A stretch of DNA of 64,000 nt from Aneurinibacillus sp. REN35 (GCF_041379945.2 NZ_JBFTXJ020000001.1:124001-188000); one strand, 5' to 3'; positions 1 to 8,364 are shown, counted from the first letter of the stretch. A program made the numbers and translations. Notes: generated by a model not told the origin, from the sequence alone.

Positions 1-2
1 AA

Positions 3-1274
3 GAGGTTATTGTAAAGTTAAAAAATGAACTTACAGAAAATGTAACCATACACTGGCATGGCTATCCTGTTCCTTCTGAAATGGATGGAGTACCTGGCAT
101 GTCACAAAACTCGATAAAACCAGGAGAATCGTTTACATACCGATTCAAAGCAACCGTTCCGGGTACGTATTGGTATCATTCCCATAAGGATAGTGCCGCC
201 CAGGTTGATAAAGGATTATATGGAGCACTTATTGTCGAGGGGGAAGACGAGGAAAAAACAGCAAGAGATTATACACTCGTATTAGACGAATGGGAGACGA
301 ATACAGCCAATCAGGGCCATTCCATGAATGGAATGGATCATGCCAACATGGAGAATATGAATAAGCATGCAGCAGATAATCACACTTCACCTATGAACAA
401 GATGAGTATGGATCACATGTCCTCCTATGATTTATTTACAGTGAACGGGAAATCGGGGGCGCTAATTGAACCTCTAGCAGCTCAGACAGGGGAAACGGTT
501 CGGTTGCGCTTGATTAATGCCGGTTACCAGCTTCGTCTCTTCGATTTTGGAGATGTGCCGTATAGAGTTGTATCGACAGATGGACAGAAAATTCAACAGC
601 CAAGTGAAGTAAAGGGAAAGGCACTTCCGATCGGTCCAGGGGAGCGCTATGATGTGATCTTTACAACACCGTCGTCCAGCTTTGAAATTCTGGATCGAAC
701 CCAAAGGGAAGCGGCAAAAGACGTGAAGGTGGTTGTGCAAAACCAAGAAAATAAGAAAGTGACACCGAGCGGCAAGGCCGCTGCAGAGTTATTTGATATC
801 GCCAATTATGGGAAAGCCACAGCGCCGACGCAGTCTGGGGGTCCAAAATACGACAGGCAATTTCATATGGTATTCGAAGACATAATGGATCCGAGATCAG
901 ATATGGGAATGAAGTATACGATTAACGGAAAGTCCTTTCCTGATACTGAAAAACTAACAGTCAAAAAGGGAGAGTATGTAAAAGTAACCTATGAGAATAA
1001 AGGAGATGCCAATCATCCTATGCATCTTCATGGACACTTTGTAAAAGTGTTGTCTAAAAACGGAAAACCAGTATCCGGTTCGCCAATTAGTAAAGATACG
1101 CTAAATGTAAAGCCAGGTGAGAAATATGAAATCGAATTTGTTGCTGATAATCCTGGTAATTGGATGTTTCACTGCCATGACTTACATCATGCAAGCACAG
1201 GAATGGCGACCACAGTAGAATACGAAGGGTACAAAAACCCTGTAAAATTAAATGGCAATGAGCAAGGTGAATAA
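3..1274 (+). CDS. Multicopper oxidase (CopA/CotA-like), 5' end outside window
   Basis: The reading frame is open from base 3, so the first domain is cut off by the window edge. Four copper-binding stretches are visible: HWHG near the start, YWYHSHKD, HPMHLHGH, and the C-terminal HCH followed by HH and GM, which carries the type 1 copper ligands of laccase-like enzymes. Such enzymes oxidise Cu(I) or organic substrates and reduce oxygen to water, usually outside the membrane. Between cupredoxin domains lies an insert rich in Met and His (about bases 315-425), as in CopA/CueO-type copper oxidases, which suggests copper handling. A hairpin terminator follows directly. The family call is secure; the physiological substrate is inferred. 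Confidence 0.9.
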   Translation, partial: EVIVKLKNELTENVTIHWHGYPVPSEMDGVPGMSQNSIKPGESFTYRFKATVPGTYWYHSHKDSAAQVDKGLYGALIVEGEDEEKTARDYTLVLDEWETNTANQGHSMNGMDHANMENMNKHAADNHTSPMNKMSMDHMSSYDLFTVNGKSGALIEPLAAQTGETVRLRLINAGYQLRLFDFGDVPYRVVSTDGQKIQQPSEVKGKALPIGPGERYDVIFTTPSSSFEILDRTQREAAKDVKVVVQNQENKKVTPSGKAAAELFDIANYGKATAPTQSGGPKYDRQFHMVFEDIMDPRSDMGMKYTINGKSFPDTEKLTVKKGEYVKVTYENKGDANHPMHLHGHFVKVLSKNGKPVSGSPISKDTLNVKPGEKYEIEFVADNPGNWMFHCHDLHHASTGMATTVEYEGYKNPVKLNGNEQGE

Positions 1275-1288
1275 ATACCATTCATCAA

Positions 1289-1316
1289 AGGTGTAGAGAT
1301 TTTTCTACACCTTTTT
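1289..1316 (+). terminator. Terminator after the multicopper oxidase
   Basis: An 8-bp stem, AGGTGTAG with CTACACCT, is followed by a T run. It also sits just past the stop of the minus-strand remnant and may serve both strands. Confidence 0.8.
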
Positions 1317-1555
1317 CATGTGCGCATGAAGGAAATGAGCAGCAATGCAAGAAAAAAGGTGACAAGAAATATACCAATATGTACGACCCAGCTTTTTTTC
1401 CACTTATACCAAATAAAAGTTGCTAGTAGAACGGAAAAAGTAAAAAGAATAACGTTTTGCAATAGAGTAATCACATATTTTTTGGTCGAGTTTTCCGTAG
1501 AGATGGTGGAGCCGACCGATATGTATTCAACAGTCTCATACGGAGTAAATAAACA
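1316..1555 (-). pseudogene. Orphan C-terminal remnant of a two-helix membrane protein
   Basis: On the minus strand the frame encodes two clean hydrophobic helices separated by a KWKKSW turn and ends in MRT just before a terminator-type hairpin. This is what the C-terminus of a real membrane protein looks like. No ATG, GTG or TTG with a ribosome site lies in a sensible place, and the upstream part of the frame crosses the perfect sigma-A promoter of the next gene. I read it as a decayed gene whose 5' part is gone. The family is not recognised. A short functional gene with a rare start codon is the alternative. The rest of the 1275-1683 gap holds only the terminator and the promoter. Confidence 0.35.
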
Positions 1556-1584
1556 TTGACAAAAAATTATTTTTGTGTTATAAT
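1556..1584 (+). promoter_or_regulatory. Perfect-consensus sigma-A promoter
   Basis: TTGACA at 1556-1561 and TATAAT at 1579-1584 are separated by exactly 17 bases. It points at the MBL-fold gene, with a roughly 95-base leader that shows no obvious regulatory hairpin. Confidence 0.85.
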
Positions 1585-1683
1585 TAAAAATTTTACATTG
1601 ATTTAATGTTTTGGGCTGTGTTACATATAATATGTACCATTTTACGATAGCGTACAGCAAATTTTATAAAAGGGGAGAAGGCG

Positions 1684-2403
1684 ATGAGGATTGCGGGTGG
1701 AGTAGAAATGATTGAGTTAAGCATTCAGGGGTATGTATTACACCCTACATTCGTTTGGAATGAAAAAGAGGCCGTTCTTATTGATGTCGGGATGCCCGGC
1801 CAATGGGAAGCAATACGGATGGCTATGTGTAAAGTCGGCGTATCGCTTGATAAGGTAAAAGCGATTATTCTGACCCATCAAGATATTGACCATATCGGCA
1901 GTCTGCCCGAAATTCTTCAAGCCTTTTCTCATCAAATCGATGTATATGCACATGAACTGGATAAGCCATATATTGAAGGGGATCTCCCGTTAATTAAAAC
2001 AGATGTAAGCCGCATGAGTAAAGAGGAAAAAGAGGCCCTTCCGGAATCGATGCGTACTCTATACGAAAATCCGCCAAAAGCAAAGGTGAACAAGATACTA
2101 ACAGATGGAGAAGAGCTTCCATTTTGTGGAGGTATTCAGGTGATTGCGAGTCCAGGGCATACACCCGGACACTGCAGCTTATATATAAAACAGAGCAAAA
2201 CGCTTGTGGCTGGAGATGCGATGGTGTGTGCAGGCGGTACCTTACGTGGGCCTGTTGAGCAGACGACATTGGATATGGATATGGCTTTTCAGTCAGTAAA
2301 GAAATTTTTGCTTTTTGATATTGAGTCAGTCATTTGTTATCACGGTGGGCTATGTAACACGAATATCCAAGAGCAGCTAGTGAAGCTTACGGCGTTTGCC
2401 TAA
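1684..2403 (+). CDS. Metallo-beta-lactamase-fold hydrolase
   Basis: This 239-residue protein has the metallo-beta-lactamase fold pattern: the motif THQDIDHIG at about residue 60, SPGHTPGH near residue 155, GDAM near residue 177 and a late YHGG. The usual HxHxDH metal motif appears as HxDxDH, a variant common in this subfamily of small metal-dependent hydrolases. The substrate cannot be told from sequence. The ATG at 1684 is chosen because AGGGGAGAAG lies 4-13 bases upstream; an internal ATG ten codons later is less well placed. It stands alone behind a consensus sigma-A promoter, so strong constitutive expression is likely. Confidence 0.85.
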   Translation: MRIAGGVEMIELSIQGYVLHPTFVWNEKEAVLIDVGMPGQWEAIRMAMCKVGVSLDKVKAIILTHQDIDHIGSLPEILQAFSHQIDVYAHELDKPYIEGDLPLIKTDVSRMSKEEKEALPESMRTLYENPPKAKVNKILTDGEELPFCGGIQVIASPGHTPGHCSLYIKQSKTLVAGDAMVCAGGTLRGPVEQTTLDMDMAFQSVKKFLLFDIESVICYHGGLCNTNIQEQLVKLTAFA

Positions 2404-2458
2404 TGCAACGAGTACAGATGTGGTACAATGAGGGAAAAGAAGAGAGAGGGTGTTATCA

Positions 2459-2674
2459 TTGGAAAAAGCAAAACTACAAGATTACTTTTTAAACCAACTG
2501 CGCAGCAATAAAATCCCAGTCACCGTGTTTACGACAAAAGGGGTACAAATCCGTGGATTGATTACGTCGTTTGATCAATATACGGTTGCACTGCAGGTGG
2601 AGAATAAGCAAAACATCCTCTATAAAGCAGCCATTTCTACCATTGCACCACTGAAGCCGGTTTCACTATCGTAG
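2459..2674 (+). CDS. Hfq-like Sm protein, divergent paralogue
   Basis: The 71-residue product resembles the RNA chaperone Hfq: LQDYFLNQLR at the N-terminus, KIPVTVF, a G-x-I-x-SFDQ Sm1 segment and the Sm2 segment YKAAISTI. In canonical Hfq the last motif is YKHAIST, so the conserved His is Ala here. Canonical hfq in Bacillales sits downstream of miaA, which is absent, so this is probably a second, divergent copy. A TTG at 2459 is preferred because GAGAGAGGG lies about nine bases upstream; the GTG at 2450 overlaps that ribosome site. Whether it still binds U-rich RNA on its proximal face is open. Confidence 0.75.
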   Translation: MEKAKLQDYFLNQLRSNKIPVTVFTTKGVQIRGLITSFDQYTVALQVENKQNILYKAAISTIAPLKPVSLS

Positions 2675-2722
2675 GCAAGGTAGCTTGCTCGCTTGTTTGC
2701 CAGTAAAGGGTGGTGTCCAGCA

Positions 2723-3310
2723 ATGGATGAACACGGTATTCTGTCTTTTGTTAAGGAACTGGAGCGTCTGAAGGATATTACGAGAACGGCATGGACAAAG
2801 GAGGGCAGACGAGAGAGTGTGGCTGAGCACTCCTGGCGTCTTGCTGTATTTGTCCTTGCGCTTGAAAAGGATTTTCCAGATGTAGATTGCAGTAAAGCGA
2901 TTCGTATGTGTCTGATTCATGACCTTGGTGAAGCATATGAAGGAGATGTATCTGCCAAAGAACAAGTAGACCAAAAGAAAAAATTAGCAACAGAAGCAAA
3001 GGCATTGCAGACCTTGCTGTCGCCACTTTCGGAAGCGGTACGCAATGAGTTTATTAACCTTTGGCAAGAGTACAATCAAGGGGAGACGAAGGAAGCGAAG
3101 CTTGTTAAGGCCGTTGATAAAATGGAGACCATTATTCAGCATAATCAAGGCCGTAACCCTTCTGATTTTGATTATGTATTTAACCTTGATTATGGCAAAG
3201 AGTATGCTCGTGACAATGATGTATTGAAATCAATGCGAGAGATTCTTGATCAAGAGACGAAAGAGAAAATCAACCAGAACACGAACACATCAGAGAAGAA
3301 GCTGTTTTGA
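2723..3310 (+). CDS. HD-domain hydrolase (YfbR-like 5'-nucleotidase type)
   Basis: The 195-residue protein starts at ATG 2723 behind AAAGGGTGG. It carries an HD-domain metal site: AEHSWR near residue 37, LIHDLGEAYEGD near residue 68, and a later Asp in AVDKMET. This arrangement matches YfbR/HDDC2-type proteins, which dephosphorylate deoxynucleoside monophosphates. The stop overlaps the start of the VanZ gene, so the two are probably co-transcribed and translationally coupled. The fold is clear, the substrate inferred. Confidence 0.8.
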   Translation: MDEHGILSFVKELERLKDITRTAWTKEGRRESVAEHSWRLAVFVLALEKDFPDVDCSKAIRMCLIHDLGEAYEGDVSAKEQVDQKKKLATEAKALQTLLSPLSEAVRNEFINLWQEYNQGETKEAKLVKAVDKMETIIQHNQGRNPSDFDYVFNLDYGKEYARDNDVLKSMREILDQETKEKINQNTNTSEKKLF

Positions 3311-3930
3311 TACGTACACTTCCACAAACGTGGCTCTTCATTTCTCTCTGTATTTCGCAAGTGTTATTTTTATGTCTGTTGCCATTTGTGCTTCGTTTGA
3401 TTATTTATGTACATCCGCTTGCCGCAGGGATGATGTGGATGCTTGTTACTTTTGGCGTCATATTCGCTACGATTGTTTTATATGCTGCATTACATAGGCA
3501 GCGAATTTTTATATCCTATCGCATCTTTTTGGTTTTATTGACTTTGTATGGGGCATGCTTACTCATCTTATTATTTTTTCGCCCGTCGAATCAAGTATAC
3601 AATGAGTATAATCTCTTTCCGATGCGGACAATTTTTTTCTATAGTAAGGAAGAGATAGAACTCTCTGTTGCTGTCTACAATCTGGCAGGAAATATCGGCT
3701 TGTTTGTGCCGTTTGGCTTCTTTCTTGCTCTGCATTATGCCTATTATAGAAAAGAAAAAAGACACAGCAAATATTTCATTCCTGCAGCCGCTATCGTAAC
3801 TATTGAAGTACTACAGTATGTGACGCATCGCGGCCTGCTCGATATTGATGATTTTCTGTTCAATATGGCGGGGATTGTCATTGGTGTATGGGTGTATCGA
3901 ATGAGTAAACCGCTCTTTACAGTCAGGTAA
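3307..3930 (+). CDS. VanZ-family membrane protein
   Basis: The 207-residue protein has about five hydrophobic helices and VanZ-family features: NLFPMRT after the third helix, NLAGNIGLFVPFGFF, and the late segment D-I-D-D-F-L-F-N. VanZ-like proteins are linked to low-level glycopeptide tolerance in some hosts, but most have no known role. Translation appears to begin at TTG 3307, overlapping the stop of the HD gene. The ribosome site is weak, which suggests coupling to the upstream gene. Confidence 0.8.
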   Translation: MIRTLPQTWLFISLCISQVLFLCLLPFVLRLIIYVHPLAAGMMWMLVTFGVIFATIVLYAALHRQRIFISYRIFLVLLTLYGACLLILLFFRPSNQVYNEYNLFPMRTIFFYSKEEIELSVAVYNLAGNIGLFVPFGFFLALHYAYYRKEKRHSKYFIPAAAIVTIEVLQYVTHRGLLDIDDFLFNMAGIVIGVWVYRMSKPLFTVR

Positions 3931-3937
3931 TTCGTAG

Positions 3938-3968
3938 AAGGCCGTTCCAAATCTGGAACGGCCTTTTT
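3938..3968. terminator. Bidirectional terminator between VanZ and amidase genes
   Basis: An 11-bp stem AAGGCCGTTCC / GGAACGGCCTT with a six-base loop and a T run lies between two convergent genes. Confidence 0.85.
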
Positions 3969-3970
3969 CA

Positions 3971-5398
3971 CTACCCTGTTACGTGAAATTTGGATACATC
4001 AGGTTTTTTGACGCTCATGATATTGGCCTGCTCTAGCGCATAAGCGACATGGAGCACAAGGTCTTCTCGGAAGGCTGGCCCCATGATCTGCAGTCCGACA
4101 GGCAGTCCATCACTTTGGCCGCACGGCAAGCTGAGAGCAGGGAGACCTGTGAGGTTACCAACACCGGTAAAGCGAATGATATGGTCAAGGAAACTAACGT
4201 CTTTGCCATTTAGATGTACGATATCCTGTCCAATGAAGGAAGGGAGAATAGGAAGTGTAGGTGTAAGTAAAACATCTACTTGTTCGAAGGCTTGTTTATA
4301 TTCAAGGTCAAGCCGTCTGCGAATCTGCTGTGCTTGCAGGTAATCGACAGCAGACGGGATTTCCCCAAGTTCAAGTAGAAGGCGAACATCATCTCCGAAG
4401 TCCTGGGGCCGTTGGCGAAGATTTTCGTGATGAATCGCACTTGCTTCCGAAGTAATCGTGATCATCTCCGCGAATTCCGCATACTGCATGGTAGGAAGTT
4501 CAATCGAAATGATCTCGGCACCCATCTGTTCTAATAATCTGATTCCGTTGCGGATAAGCAGCTCCACTTCCGGGTCGACATTATGGAAGAAATAGGCCTC
4601 ATTGATACCGATTTTCATACGGCTTACATCAGTTGAGAGTAGAGTCGTATAAGGAGCGGTTGGTGTATTAACGCAAGTAGGGTCTTTGCTGTCATAACCC
4701 GCCATTACTTCAAGCATCGCAGCAGCATCCCACACGGTTTTGGTCATAGGGCCAATATGATCGAGCGACCAGGCGAGAGGGAAACACCCGTATTTGCTTA
4801 CGCGTCCATGCGTAGGCTTGAGGCCGACGATGCCGCAAGCAGAGGCGGGAATGCGTATTGAACCTCCCGTATCCGTACCAACTGATGCAATCGTCATATC
4901 GGCTGCTACAGCAGCACCCGAGCCTCCGCTTGAACCGCCGGGGATTTTCTCGATATCCCACGGATTACGGCAGGGACCGAAATGCGGATTATTCGTTGTT
5001 GCACCCCAGGCATATTCATGCATGTTAAGCGTACCTGTGAAAATAACGCCTGCTTCCTTCAGCTTGGATACGACGGTTGCGTCATAGGAAGGGGTGAAGT
5101 CTTGATGGATTTTAGATCCGATGGTGGCAACCTCGTCCTTAAAATATAAAATATCCTTTAACGCCATAGGAATACCATGAAGCGGTCCACGGTATTGACC
5201 TGCCATGATTTCTTTTTCGGCCTGCTTAGAAGCGGCCAGGGCTTTATCCCTTGTGATATGAATATAAGCATTAATCTGTGGATTGTATGTCTCTGCCTGC
5301 TCAAGCACCGCCTCGGTCACGTCTACAGGGGATACTTCTTTGTTTTGTAGAAGCGGTGCTAATTCTTCAATTGACTTGGCAGCAAGTTTATTGTTCAT
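3971..5398 (-). CDS. Amidase-signature hydrolase (GatA/AtzE family)
   Basis: The 475-residue protein belongs to the amidase signature family. Visible are the catalytic Lys in ALKDI (about residue 78), GGSSGGSGAAVA with the cis-Ser, and GTDTGGSIRIPAS with the nucleophilic Ser. These enzymes hydrolyse C-N bonds through a Ser-cisSer-Lys triad. The ATG at 5398 follows GGAGGTGG; an in-frame upstream extension lacks a ribosome site. It overlaps by 11 bases a small upstream gene that resembles the AtzG/GatC-type partner of AtzE. This argues for a stand-alone catabolic amidase rather than the tRNA amidotransferase GatCAB, since gatB is absent. Substrate unknown. Confidence 0.88.
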   Translation of the reverse strand: MNNKLAAKSIEELAPLLQNKEVSPVDVTEAVLEQAETYNPQINAYIHITRDKALAASKQAEKEIMAGQYRGPLHGIPMALKDILYFKDEVATIGSKIHQDFTPSYDATVVSKLKEAGVIFTGTLNMHEYAWGATTNNPHFGPCRNPWDIEKIPGGSSGGSGAAVAADMTIASVGTDTGGSIRIPASACGIVGLKPTHGRVSKYGCFPLAWSLDHIGPMTKTVWDAAAMLEVMAGYDSKDPTCVNTPTAPYTTLLSTDVSRMKIGINEAYFFHNVDPEVELLIRNGIRLLEQMGAEIISIELPTMQYAEFAEMITITSEASAIHHENLRQRPQDFGDDVRLLLELGEIPSAVDYLQAQQIRRRLDLEYKQAFEQVDVLLTPTLPILPSFIGQDIVHLNGKDVSFLDHIIRFTGVGNLTGLPALSLPCGQSDGLPVGLQIMGPAFREDLVLHVAYALEQANIMSVKKPDVSKFHVTG

Positions 5399-5579
5399 TC
5401 TTTCCACCTCCACCTGGCATATGATAGAGGGCAATATCCGCTTCTTCTAACGGTATCTGAGATGCATCTCCTTTTAATGTAACGATTGACTGCCAAAGGG
5501 CTGCAAGAATAGGGTAGTCTTGCTCGGGTGCTTCAATTCCTTTGCCTTGTAAAAGGACGCGAATGGTTTGCTCCAACAC
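5388..5579 (-). CDS. AtzG/DUF4089-like small amidase partner
   Basis: The 63-residue product starts at GTG 5579, seven bases after AAGGAG, and its stop lies inside the amidase gene. It has a helical N-terminus and a C-terminal tail of the form IPLEEADIALYHMPGG, resembling the tail that ends the small AtzG-type (DUF4089) and GatC-type proteins. In AtzE-AtzG the small protein wraps the amidase and is needed for its stability. The length, gene order and overlap all fit that pairing. The homology call is from memory of the family pattern and is moderate. Confidence 0.6.
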   Translation of the reverse strand: MLEQTIRVLLQGKGIEAPEQDYPILAALWQSIVTLKGDASQIPLEEADIALYHMPGGGGKNEQ

Positions 5580-5684
5580 ACTTCATCTCCTTTTATGATT
5601 AAATAGTAAGAATCAAGATTAATCATACTAAACAAATTTTTTATTGTAAATATTCAGATATTTATATCGTTTTTAAGTCATTTT

Positions 5685-5715
5685 TAAAAAACCCCTAATC
5701 ATAGGGATCAGGGGT
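5685..5715 (-). terminator. Terminator of the luciferase-like monooxygenase gene
   Basis: Read on the minus strand, ACCCCTGATC pairs with GATTAGGGGT around a short loop and is followed by six T residues. Confidence 0.75.
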
Positions 5716-5744
5716 GAATACATGGAAGAGCACCGATGAGATGA

Positions 5745-6743
5745 CTATGTTAATAAAGCGTCCGCTACTAGCTCATACGATCGCAAGCGTGCCTCATAGT
5801 CATGAGTAATAGTGACAATCATCCATTCATCGGCCTCGTATTCTGCTTGAAGTGCGTGAAGCTGTGCCGTAACCTGCTCCTTTGTGCCAATCAGCATGCG
5901 CTGCCGTTTTGTTTGAATCATCTCTCGTTCTTCATCCGTATAGGCATAAGCCAACGCTTCTTCTACACTTGGAATTCCTCCGGATATCTTTCCCTTCTCT
6001 GTCTGTATCGCCCATAGGTCGAGACTTGTGGCCAGGCGGTTCGCTTCCTCTTCTGTGTCCGCACAGATCGCGGAGAGTGCAACCATGACATACGGATGCT
6101 GCTTCACATAAGAAGATTGAAAGTTTTTGCGGTAGTTTCGTACGATATCAGGTCCAAAGCTTTCGCTCATAAAGTGTCCAAAGGCAAAGGATATGCCTAA
6201 CTCTGCAGCATATGCAGCGCTTTTTTCGCTTGTACCAAGCAGCCATGCTTCAGGCGGGACAGGTGGGATGGGACGCGCATGAATGCCGGAGAAGGCATGG
6301 TCGCTAGCAAGATTCTGGTGCAAATATCCAAGCGTGTCGGATACAAGGGAAGGAAAGTTATAGACATTCTGCAAATAATTTTCCCGTAGCGCCAGCGTTT
6401 CGTGGGCAGAGCCTCCGGGAGCCCGGCCTATTCCTAAATCAATTCTGTCTGGATATAGAGAGGAGAGAAGATTGAAGTTCTCGGCTACTTTATACGGACT
6501 GTAGTGCGGGAGAAGAACGGCCCCCGAACCAATGCGAATCGTAGACGTAATCGCGCCTAATTGTCCGAGAAGTATCTCAGGGGAAGGATTTGCAAGGTAT
6601 TCCATGCCATGATGCTCGGCTACCCAATAACGTGTATAGCCGAGCTTCTCCGCCCGTTGCACGAGGCGTGCTGTTTGCGCGAGCGCTTCACCTGCACTGC
6701 TGCCGCTTGAGACCGGGGATTGATCAAGGATGCTTAGCTTCAT
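5745..6743 (-). CDS. LLM-class flavin-dependent oxidoreductase
   Basis: The 332-residue protein opens with KLSILDQSPV and contains YWVAEHHGMEYLA, IGSGAVLLPHYSPYK and DLGIGRAPGG, the hallmark stretches of the bacterial luciferase-like monooxygenase family (MsnO8/YwcH group). Members use reduced FMN and oxygen, supplied by a separate reductase. The ATG at 6743 follows GGAGAT. It is divergent from a TetR regulator, which probably controls it. The natural substrate is unknown. Confidence 0.88.
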   Translation of the reverse strand: MKLSILDQSPVSSGSSAGEALAQTARLVQRAEKLGYTRYWVAEHHGMEYLANPSPEILLGQLGAITSTIRIGSGAVLLPHYSPYKVAENFNLLSSLYPDRIDLGIGRAPGGSAHETLALRENYLQNVYNFPSLVSDTLGYLHQNLASDHAFSGIHARPIPPVPPEAWLLGTSEKSAAYAAELGISFAFGHFMSESFGPDIVRNYRKNFQSSYVKQHPYVMVALSAICADTEEEANRLATSLDLWAIQTEKGKISGGIPSVEEALAYAYTDEEREMIQTKRQRMLIGTKEQVTAQLHALQAEYEADEWMIVTITHDYEARLRSYELVADALLT

Positions 6744-6809
6744 ATATATCTCCGTCCTGTCTGTATTTTTTGTTTTCATGGTAGCAAGGAGGGGCATAGA
6801 ATGCAAACA

Positions 6810-6837
6810 AACCCGTATAGTATATATCGGGCGGGTT
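6810..6837. promoter_or_regulatory. Inverted repeat in the divergent LLM/TetR intergenic region
   Basis: AACCCG at 6810-6815 and CGGGTT at 6832-6837 form a perfect 6-bp inverted repeat with a 16-base spacer, and a weaker inner symmetry of CCGTATA with TATATCGG. It is a candidate operator for the adjacent TetR protein. Confidence 0.35.
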
Positions 6838-6917
6838 GATTTTTGCACGTAAGAGGCGTACCATACATATATATTTTATATCGACATACAAGAATGTCAA
6901 AAAAAGAGGTGAGATTT

Positions 6918-7544
6918 GTGTGTCCACGTACCAAGGAGCAAAATGAACAGATCCGTAAGAAGCGTATGTTTCAAATACGCAGGGTGGCAGCCGAAGTGTA
7001 TTTACAAAAAGGACTTCGTATGGAAATTGGTGATATTGCCCAAAAAGCCGGCATCGGCCGAGGCACCATATATCATTATTATAATAATAAAATCGCCCTG
7101 CTTGAGGATCTGCTGCTGGATGCTTTACAGGAGGCTAAGCAATTGACAGAGGAGACGCTTAAGGGTAACGGATGCCCGGCGAAGCGATTGGAGGCGTATG
7201 CGCGAGCACAGCTAAGCACATGGATGGAGCAACCGTTTATTTTTATTCTGTATAAGAATTTTTTTCAGGATCATGAGCCGCTGCCCATCAACAATAGCCA
7301 AGAATTAGAGCGGCAGGTTCGGGTGGAATTGTATACACCGGTGATGAATACCATACGTGAAGGCACCGCCTCTGACAAGCTGGCTGATGTAGGAGAAGAA
7401 ACAGCCGTGGAATGGTTTTTCGGTACATTAATCGGGACAGCGGCTATCCATCTCAGCAAAAAGGAGAGCGGATTAAAAAATCATGACCATATAAAATGGG
7501 TAGATGATGTGATGTCAATTCTGTGGAACGGATTACAACGATAA
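6918..7544 (+). CDS. TetR/AcrR-family transcriptional regulator
   Basis: The 208-residue protein has an N-terminal TetR helix-turn-helix: FQIRRVAAEVYLQKG, then MEIGDIAQKAGIGRGTIYHYYNNK. The remaining two-thirds is a helical ligand-binding domain. A GTG at 6918 is preferred, six bases after AGAGGTGAG; an ATG at 6894 has no ribosome site. It is transcribed away from the luciferase-like monooxygenase gene, the usual geometry of a TetR repressor and its target. The ligand cannot be predicted. Confidence 0.88.
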   Translation: MCPRTKEQNEQIRKKRMFQIRRVAAEVYLQKGLRMEIGDIAQKAGIGRGTIYHYYNNKIALLEDLLLDALQEAKQLTEETLKGNGCPAKRLEAYARAQLSTWMEQPFIFILYKNFFQDHEPLPINNSQELERQVRVELYTPVMNTIREGTASDKLADVGEETAVEWFFGTLIGTAAIHLSKKESGLKNHDHIKWVDDVMSILWNGLQR

Positions 7545-7561
7545 ATAAGGAGCGGTAATGA

Positions 7562-8317
7562 ATGATTACACTAAAAACAGAAAAAGAAATTGAGCGAATG
7601 CACGAAGCCGGGAAGCTGTTGGCTTCATGTCATAAAGAAATTGCCAAACGAATGCGCCCTGGCATCACCACATTCGAAATTGAGCGCTTTGTGGCGGACT
7701 ATCTGGCTAAGCATGGAGCAACCCCGGAACAGAAGGGGTACCAAGGATATCAATACGCGACGTGCGCGTCCGTTAATGATGAGATCTGCCATGGATTTCC
7801 TACGAAGAAGCCGGTGAAAGATGGGGATATTGTCACTATTGATATGGTAGTCAACCTCAATGGTGCACTTGCTGATTCGGCGTGGACACATACAGTTGGC
7901 AGTATCTCTGAAGAGGCGAGCCATTTGCTGCGCGTAGCCAAGACGGCATTATATAAAGGCATTGAGCAGGCGCTTCCCGGCAATCGGATTGGAGATATCG
8001 GACACGCGATTCAGACATACGCTGAATCAGAAGGTTTCTCGGTTGTCCGTGATTTTACGGGTCATGGCATTGGAGCGGTTATTCATGAAGATCCGTTCGT
8101 CCCGCATTATGGAAAACCGGGCAAGGGGCAGCGACTAAAGGAAGGAATGGTTATCACCATTGAGCCGATGATCAATGCGGGTACGTGGCACTCTAAAATG
8201 GATGCGAACGGGTGGACAGCAAGAACAAGAGATGGTAAGCTGTCGGCCCAGTATGAGCATACGATTGCGATTACAAAAGATGGCCCGCTCATTCTTACGG
8301 AACAGAGTGGAATATAA
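7562..8317 (+). CDS. map: Methionine aminopeptidase, type I
   Basis: The 251-residue enzyme removes the N-terminal Met from nascent proteins. The five metal ligands are seen in order: Asp in TIDMVV, Asp in ALADSAW, His in FTGHGIG, Glu in TIEPMI and Glu in YEHTI. The length is typical of the short type I form without an N-terminal zinc extension. The ATG lies behind AAGGAG. It is not in the ribosomal-protein/adk operon where the housekeeping map of Bacillales sits, so it is probably a YflG-like second copy. It follows the TetR gene by 17 bases on the same strand. Confidence 0.93.
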   Translation: MITLKTEKEIERMHEAGKLLASCHKEIAKRMRPGITTFEIERFVADYLAKHGATPEQKGYQGYQYATCASVNDEICHGFPTKKPVKDGDIVTIDMVVNLNGALADSAWTHTVGSISEEASHLLRVAKTALYKGIEQALPGNRIGDIGHAIQTYAESEGFSVVRDFTGHGIGAVIHEDPFVPHYGKPGKGQRLKEGMVITIEPMINAGTWHSKMDANGWTARTRDGKLSAQYEHTIAITKDGPLILTEQSGI

Positions 8318-8337
8318 CTTGTTACTTTTTCGTAAAA

Positions 8338-8364
8338 AGTTGACCCGAACTGGTCAGCTTTTTT
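8338..8364 (+). terminator. Terminator after map
   Basis: AGTTGACC pairs with GGTCAGCT (one G-U pair) around a six-base loop, followed by a T run. Confidence 0.7.

Noticed and set aside
1320-1559. 79-codon plus-strand frame opposite the membrane remnant
   Set aside because: It starts inside the terminator tail without a ribosome site; the minus-strand frame gives clear membrane helices instead.
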